Of a stretch of DNA of 64,000 nt, positions 17,032-23,959 are shown one piece after another (within the stretch, counting starts at the first letter, position 1; every line of letters begins with the position of its first letter). A program made the translations under genes and the position numbers. The notes below the pieces were generated by a model. The model was not told the origin of the DNA. It worked only from the letters and a program-made list of their open reading frames with translations, and searched no databases. This DNA comes from UBA966 sp046350355 (GTDB lineage: Bacteria; Planctomycetota; Phycisphaerae; Phycisphaerales; SM1A02), in the NCBI GenBank assembly GCA_046350355.1, contig JAXMAN010000003.1, forward strand, positions 310,001-374,000, written 5' to 3'.

Positions 17032-17325
17032 ATGGCGCGCAGGAACCCGCAGTCGGCCGAACGGCAGCGGCGCGAGACGAGCATCGGCTGGCGCATGGCC
17101 GGGCTGGGCGTGCAGACCGGCTCCGAGGCGCTCGCGGGCGCCCTCCTGGGCTGGGTGATCGACTACTACGCCGGGACCAACGGCTGGGCGCTGCTCATCG
17201 GCGGGGTCGCCGGGATCCTCGTGGGCCTGGTCTCGCTGGTGCGCGGCTCCATGAAGCTCAACCGCGAATTCGACGAGGCGCGCCGGTCCGGCAGCGAGGG
17301 CCCGGGCGCCCGGGAGAATCCATGA
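17032..17325 (+). CDS. AtpZ/AtpI-type small membrane protein of ATP synthase operon
   Basis: The 97-residue product has two hydrophobic helices (about 20-45 and 48-68) with the AtpZ-like motif GWVIDYY between them and charged ends. Such proteins precede atpB in many F-type ATPase operons and are thought to help assemble the c-ring or carry Mg2+. The ATG chosen sits 6 nt after the TACCCT box; an upstream in-frame ATG at 17017 would overlap that box. The 3' end overlaps the next gene by 4 nt (ATGA). Confidence 0.72.
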   Translation: MARRNPQSAERQRRETSIGWRMAGLGVQTGSEALAGALLGWVIDYYAGTNGWALLIGGVAGILVGLVSLVRGSMKLNREFDEARRSGSEGPGARENP

Positions 17326-17762
17326 CCCAGACCGATCCGGCGCCACGGCGCCCCATGCCCCCCGAGGCGGAGATCACCGTCGCGCACCCGCCGCTGGTCA
17401 CCGCGACCGCGATCTGCACGGGCGTGGCCGTCGTGGCGATCCTCGTCATGGCCCCCCTGATGGCCGATCCGAGCCAGTTTTCCACATTCGGGGCCCTTGG
17501 GGCCGCGGGGGCAGGGGTGCTGACGGCGGCCACGGCGCGCGTCTTCGCGTCCGGAAAGCCCCGACCGGCCAGTTCGGTGGGCTCGGCGTGGCTGGGGGCC
17601 ACCCTGATGCGCTTCGTCCTCGTGCCTGCCCTGTGCGTTTCTGTATACTTCGCCGCCCCAAAGGTGGCCTGGGCAGCAGTGCTGGCGACCTTGGGCTCGT
17701 ATCTGGGCTGCCTTGCGGTGGAGACCGCGATGGTGGTCCGGCAAGTCCACCGCGGCTCGTAG
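17322..17762 (+). CDS. ATP synthase subunit I-like membrane protein
   Basis: The 146-residue protein has about four transmembrane helices (near 28-48, 54-72, 88-106 and 112-134). Its position between the AtpZ-like gene and atpB is the usual place of the accessory subunit AtpI. It overlaps the upstream gene by 4 nt and ends 10 nt before atpB, so all three are probably translated from one mRNA. Sequence similarity alone would be weak; context carries the call. Confidence 0.6.
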   Translation: MTQTDPAPRRPMPPEAEITVAHPPLVTATAICTGVAVVAILVMAPLMADPSQFSTFGALGAAGAGVLTAATARVFASGKPRPASSVGSAWLGATLMRFVLVPALCVSVYFAAPKVAWAAVLATLGSYLGCLAVETAMVVRQVHRGS

Positions 17763-17772
17763 GCCCCCATCC

Positions 17773-18786
17773 ATGAACCTGCTCCTCGCCTCAGGCAGCA
17801 ATCCCCTTGGCCACGTCCTCGACAAGAAGAGCGCCCTGAGCACCCTTCTGGGCGTCGACGTGCCGCTGAGCGTCATCTCCGTCGTCACCGGCGGCGTCGT
17901 GACGGTCGCGATCCTCCTCTACGCGGCCAGCCGCATCCGCACCGGCCCGGAGTCCCAGGGCCACGAGCGCTACGTGACGCGCGGCCGCCTGAGCCAGGTG
18001 ATCGAGGTCCTCGTCGAGGGCCTCTACCGCCAGATGCTGGAGCCCGTCATGGGCCCGCGCCTCGCGCGCGCCTGGCTGCCCTTCCTGCTGAGCGTCTTCT
18101 TCTTCGTCCTGACGCTGAACGTCTTCGGCCTGATCCCCTTCCTGGACCTGCAGCCGCTCGCCGGCTACATCGGCGCCAAGGTGCAGGGCCGCGACCTCAC
18201 CGCGCATGAGGCCGAGGCGCTCGTCTTCTTCGGCGGCACCGCGACGGCGAACCTCTCCGTGAACATCGGACTGGCGTTCTGGGCCTTCCTCGCGATCCAG
18301 TGGCAGTCGCTGCGCGAGCTGGGCATCAAGGGCTGGCTCGAGCACCTCGCCGGCGGCGAGGCGCTGCTGAGCAACAAGGGCCTCTGGGCGGTCGTCCCGA
18401 TCATCTTCGTGGTCGAGGTGCTGGGCCTGATCATCAAGCCCGCCGCGCTGGCCATCCGACTCTTCGCGAACATGGTGGGCGGCCACACGCTGATGGCGAC
18501 CCTCATGCTCTTCGGCGCCATGGCCGTGAGCCTGGGCGCGGCCGCGGTCGCGGGCATCTCGCTCGCCGCCGGCCTCTTCGCGCTGGTCATCACCTTCCTC
18601 GAACTCTTCGTCGCCTTCCTGCAGGCGTTCATCTTCATGTTCCTCACGGCCGTGTTCATCTCGCAGATGGCGCACCATGACGAGCATCACGATGAGGAAC
18701 ATGGCCACGACGGCCATGGGGCCGACGAGCATCACGGATCAGGCAGCGCGGACGCCCATTCGCCGAAGCCCGCGCACTCGCACTGA
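17773..18786 (+). CDS. atpB: F0F1 ATP synthase subunit a
   Basis: This 337-residue proton-channel subunit has multiple transmembrane helices and the essential Arg in AIRLFANMVGGHTL (about residue 229). LNVFGLIPF near 116-124 is also a family motif. Unusually, the C-terminus after the last helix is a tail of about 40 residues extremely rich in His, Asp and Glu (HHDEHHDEEHGHDGHG), ending in AHSH. The start is the ATG at 17773 (MNLLLASGSN). A 114-nt gap containing a hairpin separates it from atpE. Confidence 0.93.
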   Translation: MNLLLASGSNPLGHVLDKKSALSTLLGVDVPLSVISVVTGGVVTVAILLYAASRIRTGPESQGHERYVTRGRLSQVIEVLVEGLYRQMLEPVMGPRLARAWLPFLLSVFFFVLTLNVFGLIPFLDLQPLAGYIGAKVQGRDLTAHEAEALVFFGGTATANLSVNIGLAFWAFLAIQWQSLRELGIKGWLEHLAGGEALLSNKGLWAVVPIIFVVEVLGLIIKPAALAIRLFANMVGGHTLMATLMLFGAMAVSLGAAAVAGISLAAGLFALVITFLELFVAFLQAFIFMFLTAVFISQMAHHDEHHDEEHGHDGHGADEHHGSGSADAHSPKPAHSH

Positions 18787-18820
18787 TCCACGGGCCGAAG
18801 ACCCCCGACTCTTCCCTTCC

Positions 18821-18870
18821 CGCCGCGTGGACCGCGGAAGGCACAATCGTCACCGACGCGGTCCACGGCG
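18821..18870 (+). promoter_or_regulatory. RNA hairpin between atpB and atpE
   Basis: The arms gtggaccgcg and cgcggtccac form 10 perfect pairs, extended after a 2-nt bulge by cgcc/ggcg, around a 20-nt loop. No T-run follows, so it is not a standard terminator. It could protect or set processing of the atpE message. Confidence 0.5.
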
Positions 18871-18900
18871 TCAGACATCCAGACACGGAGACATCGGAAC

Positions 18901-19236
18901 ATGAAGAACAAGCTTGCACTCGTCGGCCTCGCCGCCCTCGCCGCCGCCGCCATCGTGGATCCCGCCCTCGCGCAGGACCACGCCGCCGCGATCGACACCG
19001 GCATGAAGGGCATGGGCATCGGCCAGGGCGCCGGCATCATCGGCGGCCTCGCCGTGATCGGCGCGGGCCTGGGCATCGGCAAGATCGGCGCCTCGGCCAA
19101 CGAGAGCACCGCCCGCCAGCCGGAGATGGGCGGCCGCATCTTCACCAACATGATCCTGACCGCGGCGCTCGTCGAAGGCGTCGCGCTCTTCGCGGTCGTC
19201 GTCTCGCTGCTGGCCTTCCAGTCCGCCGGCAAGTGA
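18901..19236 (+). CDS. atpE: F0F1 ATP synthase subunit c with N-terminal extension
   Basis: The product has 111 residues, longer than the usual 70-85. The first 25 residues (MKNKLALVGLAALAAAAI, then ALAQD) look like a cleavable signal peptide. Two helices follow: a Gly-rich one (GAGIIGGLAVIGAGLGIG) and one carrying the proton-binding Glu in ALVEGVALF (about residue 91). The polar loop holds ANESTARQPE in place of the usual RQP context, which is conserved here as RQPE. Hairpins flank the gene on both sides. Confidence 0.92.
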   Translation: MKNKLALVGLAALAAAAIVDPALAQDHAAAIDTGMKGMGIGQGAGIIGGLAVIGAGLGIGKIGASANESTARQPEMGGRIFTNMILTAALVEGVALFAVVVSLLAFQSAGK

Positions 19237-19253
19237 TCCGCGATTGAATCTCC

Positions 19254-19283
19254 GGTTCCCCGCTCCGAAAGGGGCGGGGAACC
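19254..19283 (+). promoter_or_regulatory. RNA hairpin between atpE and atpF
   Basis: The arms ggttccccgc and gcggggaacc form 10 perfect base pairs around a 10-nt loop, starting 18 nt after the atpE stop. A short tt only follows. It is a likely 3' stabiliser or partial terminator for atpE. Confidence 0.5.
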
Positions 19284-19333
19284 CTTCCCGACCGACGCAG
19301 TCCCGACCGAATCCTCCCCCCAAGGAGAACCGC

Positions 19334-19867
19334 ATGAACCTCCTCCTGCTCGCATCCGCCGAAGGCGGCGCAGACCCCGTGGCCTTTGAGAAGCTCCCCG
19401 CGATCACCGCGGTGCTGGTCTTCGGCGCGGCCTTCCTCATCCTCGCGAAGTTCGTCTGGCCGACGATCGTGAAGGGCCTCGACGACCGCAACGCGAAGAT
19501 CGTCGGCGAGATCAAGGCCGCCGAGGACGCCCGCGAGGCCGCCAAGGCCGCGCAGGCGGAGTTCGAGAAGCGCCTCGCCTCCGCGCGCGAGGAGGCCTCG
19601 AACATGATCAAGCAGGCCCGCGCCGACGCCCAGCGCGTCGCCGACGAGCTCAAGGCGCGCAACGAGCAGGAGCTGGCCGAGCGCGTCGCGCGCGCGAACG
19701 CCGACATCGAGGCCGCGCGCAAGTCCGCCGTCGCCGAGATGCACGCGCAGGCGGGGCTGCTCGCCACCGACATCGCCGCGCGCATCCTCAAGCGCCAGGT
19801 CAACGACCAGGACAACCAGCGCCTCGTCGCCGAGTCGCTCCAGGAGCTCGCCTCCAGCCGGCGGTAA
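19334..19867 (+). CDS. atpF: F0F1 ATP synthase subunit b
   Basis: The 177-residue product has an N-terminal membrane helix (about 19-40, ITAVLVFGAAFLILAKFVW) followed by a long charged coiled coil rich in Ala, Glu, Lys and Arg, the peripheral stalk of the enzyme. The ATG has a strong AAGGAG site 6 nt upstream. It ends 6 nt before atpH. Confidence 0.92.
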   Translation: MNLLLLASAEGGADPVAFEKLPAITAVLVFGAAFLILAKFVWPTIVKGLDDRNAKIVGEIKAAEDAREAAKAAQAEFEKRLASAREEASNMIKQARADAQRVADELKARNEQELAERVARANADIEAARKSAVAEMHAQAGLLATDIAARILKRQVNDQDNQRLVAESLQELASSRR

Positions 19868-19873
19868 CCCCCG

Positions 19874-20470
19874 ATGCCCACCCAGATCGACGAAGTCGCA
19901 AAGGTCTACGCCAAGTCGCTCTTCGAGCTCGCGCGCGAGCTCGGCGCGGGCGAGGCCGGCATCGCCGCGATGGGCGCGGAGCTGCGCGAGGTGTGCGAGA
20001 TCGTGCGCCGCGACAAGCGCGCGCTCGAGTTCTTCCGCTCCCCGATCATCGACCCCAAGCGCCGCGCCGCCTCGCTGCGCGCGATCTTCGCGGGCCGGGT
20101 CACCGAGACGCTGCTGAACTTCATCCTCGTCCTCAACGACAAGGGCCGCCTCCACGAGCTCCTCAACATCGAGGAGGCGTACGAGGCGATGGAGCAGGCC
20201 GCCTTCGGCCGCGTCGAGGTCGACGTCTACACGGTGGACGGCCGCCTCGACTCCTCCGCCGAGGGCTCCATCCGCGCGCAGCTCAAGTCCGCGCTCGGCA
20301 AGGATCCCGTGCTGCACGTCTACGCCGACCGCTCGATGATCGGCGGCCTGAAGGTGCGCATCGGCGACCAGCTCATCGACGGCTCCATCGACGCGCAGCT
20401 GCGCCGGATGCGCAGCTCGATCCTCTCGCGCGGCCTCGGCGGCCGCGACGCCACGAACTTCCTCCAGTGA
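19874..20470 (+). CDS. atpH: F0F1 ATP synthase subunit delta
   Basis: The 198-residue product has the OSCP/delta layout: an N-terminal helical domain beginning VAKVYAKSLFELA and a C-terminal part with DRSMIGGLKVRIGDQLIDGSI, shown by GGLKVRIGD and the final LRRMRSSIL. It links the peripheral stalk to the alpha subunits. It sits in the usual place between atpF and atpA. Confidence 0.92.
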   Translation: MPTQIDEVAKVYAKSLFELARELGAGEAGIAAMGAELREVCEIVRRDKRALEFFRSPIIDPKRRAASLRAIFAGRVTETLLNFILVLNDKGRLHELLNIEEAYEAMEQAAFGRVEVDVYTVDGRLDSSAEGSIRAQLKSALGKDPVLHVYADRSMIGGLKVRIGDQLIDGSIDAQLRRMRSSILSRGLGGRDATNFLQ

Positions 20471-20543
20471 CCCCACGACTCCGGCGGGCGGCCTGACGGC
20501 CGGCCCGACGATTCCCGACTCAGACCCTCCCGAAAGGTTCGCC

Positions 20544-22091
20544 GTGAAGATCAAGACCGACGAAATCACCTCCGTCCTCAAGCAGGAGATCCAGAACTTC
20601 GCCAACCAGCTCGAGATCTCCGAGGTGGGCCAGGTGGTCGAGGTGGGCGACGGCATCGCCCGCGTCTACGGCCTCGGCAAGGTGATGTCCGGCGAGCTGC
20701 TCGAGTTCCAGACGCAGAGCGGCAAGACCGTCACCGGCCTGACCATGAACCTGGAGCTCGACACCGTCGGCGCCGCGCTCTTCGGCGACACCGACCTCAT
20801 CCGCGAGGGCGACACCGTCAAGGCGACGGGCCGCATCCTGGAGGTCCCCGTCGGTCCGCAGCTCCTGGGCCGCGTCGTCGATCCGCTGGGCGTGCCGCTG
20901 GACGGCGGCCCCGCGATCCGCGCCGAGGGCACCCGCAAGGTGGACATCGTCGCCCCCGGCATCGCCGCGCGCCAGCCCGTCAAGGAGCCGCTGCAGTTCG
21001 GCGTCAAGGCCGTCGACAGCATGATCCCCGTCGGCCGCGGCCAGCGCGAGCTGGTCATCGGCGACCGCAAGACCGGCAAGACCGCCGTCTGCCTGGACTG
21101 CATCATCAACCAGAAGCAGTACTGGGGCACCCCCGAGGCGGTCGTCTGCATCTACGTCGCGGTCGGCCAGAAGGACTCGACCGTCGCGGGCGTCGTCGAC
21201 ACGCTGCGCCGCAACGGCGCGATGGACTACACGATCGTCGTGAACGCCGGCAGCTCGGCCCCCGCGCCGCTGCAGTACATCGCCCCCTATTCGGGCTGCG
21301 CGATGGGCGAGTACTTCATGTGGCAGGGCAAGGACGGCAAGACCCCCAAGCACGTCCTGGTGGTCTACGACGACCTCTCCAAGCAGGCCGTCGCCTACCG
21401 CGAGCTCTCGCTGCTGCTGCGCCGTCCGCCCGGACGCGAGGCGTACCCCGGCGACGTCTTCTACCTGCACAGCCGCCTGCTCGAGCGCGCCACCAAGCTC
21501 AGCAACGAGAACGGCGGCGGCTCGCTGACCGCGCTGCCGATCATCGAGACGCAGGAAGGCGACGTCTCGGCGTACATCCCGACCAACGTCATCTCCATCA
21601 CCGACGGCCAGATCTACCTGCAGCCGGAGCTCTTCTCCGCCGGCGTCCGTCCCGCCATCAACGTCGGCATCTCGGTCAGCCGCGTCGGCGGCAACGCGCA
21701 GATCAAGGCGATGAAGGAAGTCGCCGGCTCGCTGCGCCTGGACCTCGCGGCCTACCGCGAGCTCGAGGCGTTCGCGCAGCTGGGCACCGAGCTCGACGCC
21801 GCCTCGCAGCGCCAGCTCGACCGCGGCGCGCGCATGGTCGAGCTGCTCAAGCAGGGCCAGTTCCAGCCCTTCGGTGTCATCGACCAGTGCATCTCGATCT
21901 TCGCCGGCTCCAAGGGCCTGCTGGACGACGTGCCGCTGAACCGCGTGAGCGCCTTCGAGAAGGGCCTGCTCGAGTACTTCCAGGGCCCGGGCAAGGCGCT
22001 GCGCGACCAGCTCGTGGAGAAGAAGTCCTTCAAGGGCATGGAAGACCAGTTCATTGCCGCGATGAAGGCCTTCAAGGCCACCTTCAAGTGA
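20544..22091 (+). CDS. atpA: F0F1 ATP synthase subunit alpha
   Basis: The 515-residue product has the P-loop GDRKTGKTA (about residues 173-181) and the alpha-subunit signature PAINVGISVSRVGG, with the usual regulatory-nucleotide-site context and C-terminal helical domain. The start codon is GTG with a GAAAGG-like site upstream. A strong terminator follows 43 nt after the stop, so the operon ends here without atpG, atpD or atpC. Confidence 0.95.
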   Translation: MKIKTDEITSVLKQEIQNFANQLEISEVGQVVEVGDGIARVYGLGKVMSGELLEFQTQSGKTVTGLTMNLELDTVGAALFGDTDLIREGDTVKATGRILEVPVGPQLLGRVVDPLGVPLDGGPAIRAEGTRKVDIVAPGIAARQPVKEPLQFGVKAVDSMIPVGRGQRELVIGDRKTGKTAVCLDCIINQKQYWGTPEAVVCIYVAVGQKDSTVAGVVDTLRRNGAMDYTIVVNAGSSAPAPLQYIAPYSGCAMGEYFMWQGKDGKTPKHVLVVYDDLSKQAVAYRELSLLLRRPPGREAYPGDVFYLHSRLLERATKLSNENGGGSLTALPIIETQEGDVSAYIPTNVISITDGQIYLQPELFSAGVRPAINVGISVSRVGGNAQIKAMKEVAGSLRLDLAAYRELEAFAQLGTELDAASQRQLDRGARMVELLKQGQFQPFGVIDQCISIFAGSKGLLDDVPLNRVSAFEKGLLEYFQGPGKALRDQLVEKKSFKGMEDQFIAAMKAFKATFK

Positions 22092-22133
22092 CCGCGCGCC
22101 GGACGCGCCAGGCGTCCGCATCCCGAACCATCC

Positions 22134-22172
22134 CGCGGCGCCCGTCCCACGACGGGCGCCGCGCGTCCTTTT
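22134..22172 (+). terminator. Terminator ending the atp gene run
   Basis: A 13-bp perfect stem (cgcggcgcccgtc and its complement) with a ccac loop is followed by cgtcctttt. The next gene has its own -10-like box only 12 nt later. Confidence 0.85.
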
Positions 22173-22183
22173 CGGCGCTGGCG

Positions 22184-22189
22184 TAGCCT
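22184..22189 (+). promoter_or_regulatory. -10-like box TAGCCT, 6 nt before ATG
   Basis: TAGCCT ends 6 nt before the epimerase ATG at 22196 and directly follows the atpA terminator. No Shine-Dalgarno site is present. Confidence 0.5.
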
Positions 22190-22195
22190 GCGGCG

Positions 22196-23173
22196 ATGCT
22201 CGATCCCGCGCTGGAGGTCCACCGCACGCACTACCGGGGCCGGCGTGTGTGCGTCACCGGCGGGGCGGGGTTCATCGGCAGCCACCTGGCCGACGCGCTC
22301 GTGGAGTGCGGCGCGCAGGTGCGGATCATCGACAACTTCAGCAACGGGCGCGAGGAGAACCTGCGCGGCCCGGCGGCGGCGGCGGAGCTGGTGCGCGGGA
22401 GCATCGTCGACGCGGCGGCGCTGGACGCGGCCTTCGCCGGGTGCGAGATCGTCTTCCACCAGGCGGCGATGGGCAGCGTCCCGCGCAGCGTGGAGATCCC
22501 CGAGCAGTACCACGAGAACAACGTGACGGGCACGGTCCGCGTGCTCGAGGCGGCGCGCCGCGCGGGGGTGCGCCGCGTCGTCTACGCCGCCAGCAGCAGC
22601 GCCTACGGCAACACCGCGACGCTTCCCAAGGTGGAGACGATGCGCGCGGACACGCTCTCGCCCTACGCGTACACCAAGCTGGCGGGGGAGCACCTGCTGC
22701 GCGCCTGGTGCAACTGCTACGGGCTCGAGGGGGTGAGCCTGCGCTACTTCAACATCTTCGGCCCGCGGCAGCGGCACGACTCGCCCTACGCGGCGGTCAT
22801 CCCGCTCTTCGCGAAGCACCTGCGCGAGGGGACCTCGCCGGTGATCTTCGGGGACGGGAAGCAGACGCGCGACTTCACCTACATCGCCAACGCGGTGCAC
22901 GCGAACATGCTTGCGGGGGCGGTCGCGGGGACGGGCGCCGGCGCGCTCGACGGGCGGACGGTGAACATCGCCTGCGGCGGTCGCTTCAGCCTGCTGGAGC
23001 TGCTCGAGACGATGGCGCGGCTCATGGGCGCGCGCGCGACGCCGGAGTTCCGGCCGATGCGCACCGGCGACGTGCGCGACAGCGAGGCGGACATCCGCGC
23101 CGCCGGCGAGCTGCTGGCCTACCGCGTGATCGTCGGCTTCGAGGACGGGCTCGCGCGCACCGTGCGCGCCTAG
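22196..23173 (+). CDS. NAD-dependent nucleotide-sugar epimerase/dehydratase (extended SDR)
   Basis: The 325-residue product has the Rossmann motif TGGAGFIGSH (residues 21-30), a catalytic Ser in YAASSSAYG, and the YAYTK catalytic Tyr/Lys near 155-160. The motif RYFNIFGPRQ is typical of UDP-glucose/UDP-GlcNAc 4-epimerases and UDP-glucuronate epimerases. It probably makes a sugar nucleotide for surface polysaccharide, but no glycosyltransferases adjoin. It is flanked by terminators on both sides, so it is a single-gene unit. Confidence 0.88.
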   Translation: MLDPALEVHRTHYRGRRVCVTGGAGFIGSHLADALVECGAQVRIIDNFSNGREENLRGPAAAAELVRGSIVDAAALDAAFAGCEIVFHQAAMGSVPRSVEIPEQYHENNVTGTVRVLEAARRAGVRRVVYAASSSAYGNTATLPKVETMRADTLSPYAYTKLAGEHLLRAWCNCYGLEGVSLRYFNIFGPRQRHDSPYAAVIPLFAKHLREGTSPVIFGDGKQTRDFTYIANAVHANMLAGAVAGTGAGALDGRTVNIACGGRFSLLELLETMARLMGARATPEFRPMRTGDVRDSEADIRAAGELLAYRVIVGFEDGLARTVRA

Positions 23174-23184
23174 CCCGCGGTCGG

Positions 23185-23216
23185 GAAAATATGCCGGGCA
23201 TGCCCGGCATATTTTC
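23185..23216. repeat. 32-bp perfect palindrome, terminator-type repeat, copy 1
   Basis: The sequence is its own reverse complement: an A-run, atgccggg, catg, then the mirror arm and a T-run (tatttt). It lies 11 nt after the epimerase stop and works as a Rho-independent terminator in either direction. The right-hand 24 nt are identical to those of a second copy at 24428. Confidence 0.8.
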
Positions 23217-23234
23217 GGCGGGGGTGCCCATCGC

Positions 23235-23277
23235 AAAAGCGCAGTCGCCCGCGCGGCGAACCCGCGCGGGCGACTGC
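23235..23277 (-). terminator. Minus-strand terminator of a candidate small RNA
   Basis: A 16-bp perfect stem (gcagtcgcccgcgcgg and its complement, 5-nt loop) is followed, on the minus strand, by gcttttgc. No annotated minus-strand gene other than the mini-ORF at 23333 lies just upstream. Confidence 0.5.
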
Positions 23278-23332
23278 TTCAGAGGGGTCGGGGGCAGCAC
23301 CAGAGTGTGCAGAGCCCGTCGGGTGCACGGGA

Positions 23333-23371
23333 CTACCGGTGCCCGCCCTCGAAATCCTTGCGATCAATCAC
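23333..23371 (-). CDS. Mini-ORF (12 residues) behind a 14-nt extended Shine-Dalgarno match
   Basis: GTG followed by codons for IDRKDFEGGHR and TAG. Seven nt before the GTG ends AAAGGAGG, part of AAAGGAGGTGATCC (23386 to 23373), the exact complement of the 16S rRNA 3' tail. Ahead of it, CCTTT-TGC-AAAGG could fold and hide part of the site. The peptide matches nothing I recognise. It may be a leader peptide or not translated at all. Confidence 0.3.
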   Translation of the reverse strand: MIDRKDFEGGHR

Positions 23372-23467
23372 TGGATCACCTCCTTTGCAAAAGGGTCCTG
23401 CCCAGCCGTCGCGGCATCGACCGCCGCCGGGCGCTTTCCCCCGCAGCGTCCTGCGGGGCACACCCAC

Positions 23468-23473
23468 ACAGTA
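23468..23473 (-). promoter_or_regulatory. -10-like box TACTGT for the candidate small RNA
   Basis: TACTGT on the minus strand would start an RNA of about 230 nt that contains an 8-bp hairpin (ccccgcag/ctgcgggg at 23439-23458), the extended Shine-Dalgarno stretch and mini-ORF, and the terminator at 23235-23277. Confidence 0.3.
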
Positions 23474-23602
23474 GCAGGCGTTTGGCGCCGTGTCGCCCCG
23501 AGGCGTGGATTCCTTCGAAGTTGCGGCCGTGGGGCGCGCCGTGGGCCGCTCGCCGCGGGCGCGCCGCGGGCCGTGCGCCGTGCGCCGCGGGCGCGCCACG
23601 CC

Positions 23603-23651
23603 AAAAAACAGACCGGGGGCTGCCCTCACCGCACAGGCAGCCCCACCGGTC
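23603..23651 (-). terminator. Minus-strand terminator after the 48-codon gene
   Basis: The arms ggcagccccaccggtc and gaccgggggctgcc pair with one small bulge, and on the minus strand a run of six T follows (tgttttttgg). It lies 45 nt after the stop of the small ORF at 23696. Confidence 0.65.
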
Positions 23652-23695
23652 GTCCCCTTGCCGTTCCCTCCTGGCGCGCGCCGGAGCGCGCTGCC

Positions 23696-23842
23696 TCAGG
23701 AAGTCCGGCGATGCTTGTTCCGATTCGTGAGGCAGACCGGAACCGGTCGGGGGGACAGCCGCAAGCGGTCCAGCGTCGGGGCAGGGGAGCGAACCTGAAG
23801 CCACCGAGCGAAGTCCTGGAGGAGCTTGGCGATGCTGTGCAT
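23696..23842 (-). CDS. Small basic protein of unknown function (48 residues)
   Basis: The ORF starts with ATG 4 nt after a GGAGG ribosome-binding site and ends in TGA, and a convincing terminator follows. The peptide begins MHSIAKLLQDFARWLQV, an amphipathic helix, and ends in a basic Arg/Pro-rich segment with NRNKHRRTS. No family is recognised. An in-frame ATG ten codons upstream (MVVLFRNGG) is an alternative start. It lies 117 nt downstream of the cytosine deaminase on the same strand and could share its transcript. Confidence 0.45.
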   Translation of the reverse strand: MHSIAKLLQDFARWLQVRSPAPTLDRLRLSPRPVPVCLTNRNKHRRTS

Positions 23843-23959
23843 GGTGCCTCCGTTTCGGAACAGCACCACCATCGGTTGCGCAGCCTCCCGGGGCAAGGCA
23901 ACGGCGCGCGAATCCAGCGTTTTTTACGGGGTGGGTCCGATCATTCGGCCCGCCGCGGC

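Noticed and set aside
23371..23390. Possible 16S rRNA 3' end on the plus strand
   Set aside because: Only about 16 nt (ctggatcacctccttt) match; the sequence before it shows no 16S helix 45, and no 16S-like sequence lies upstream.
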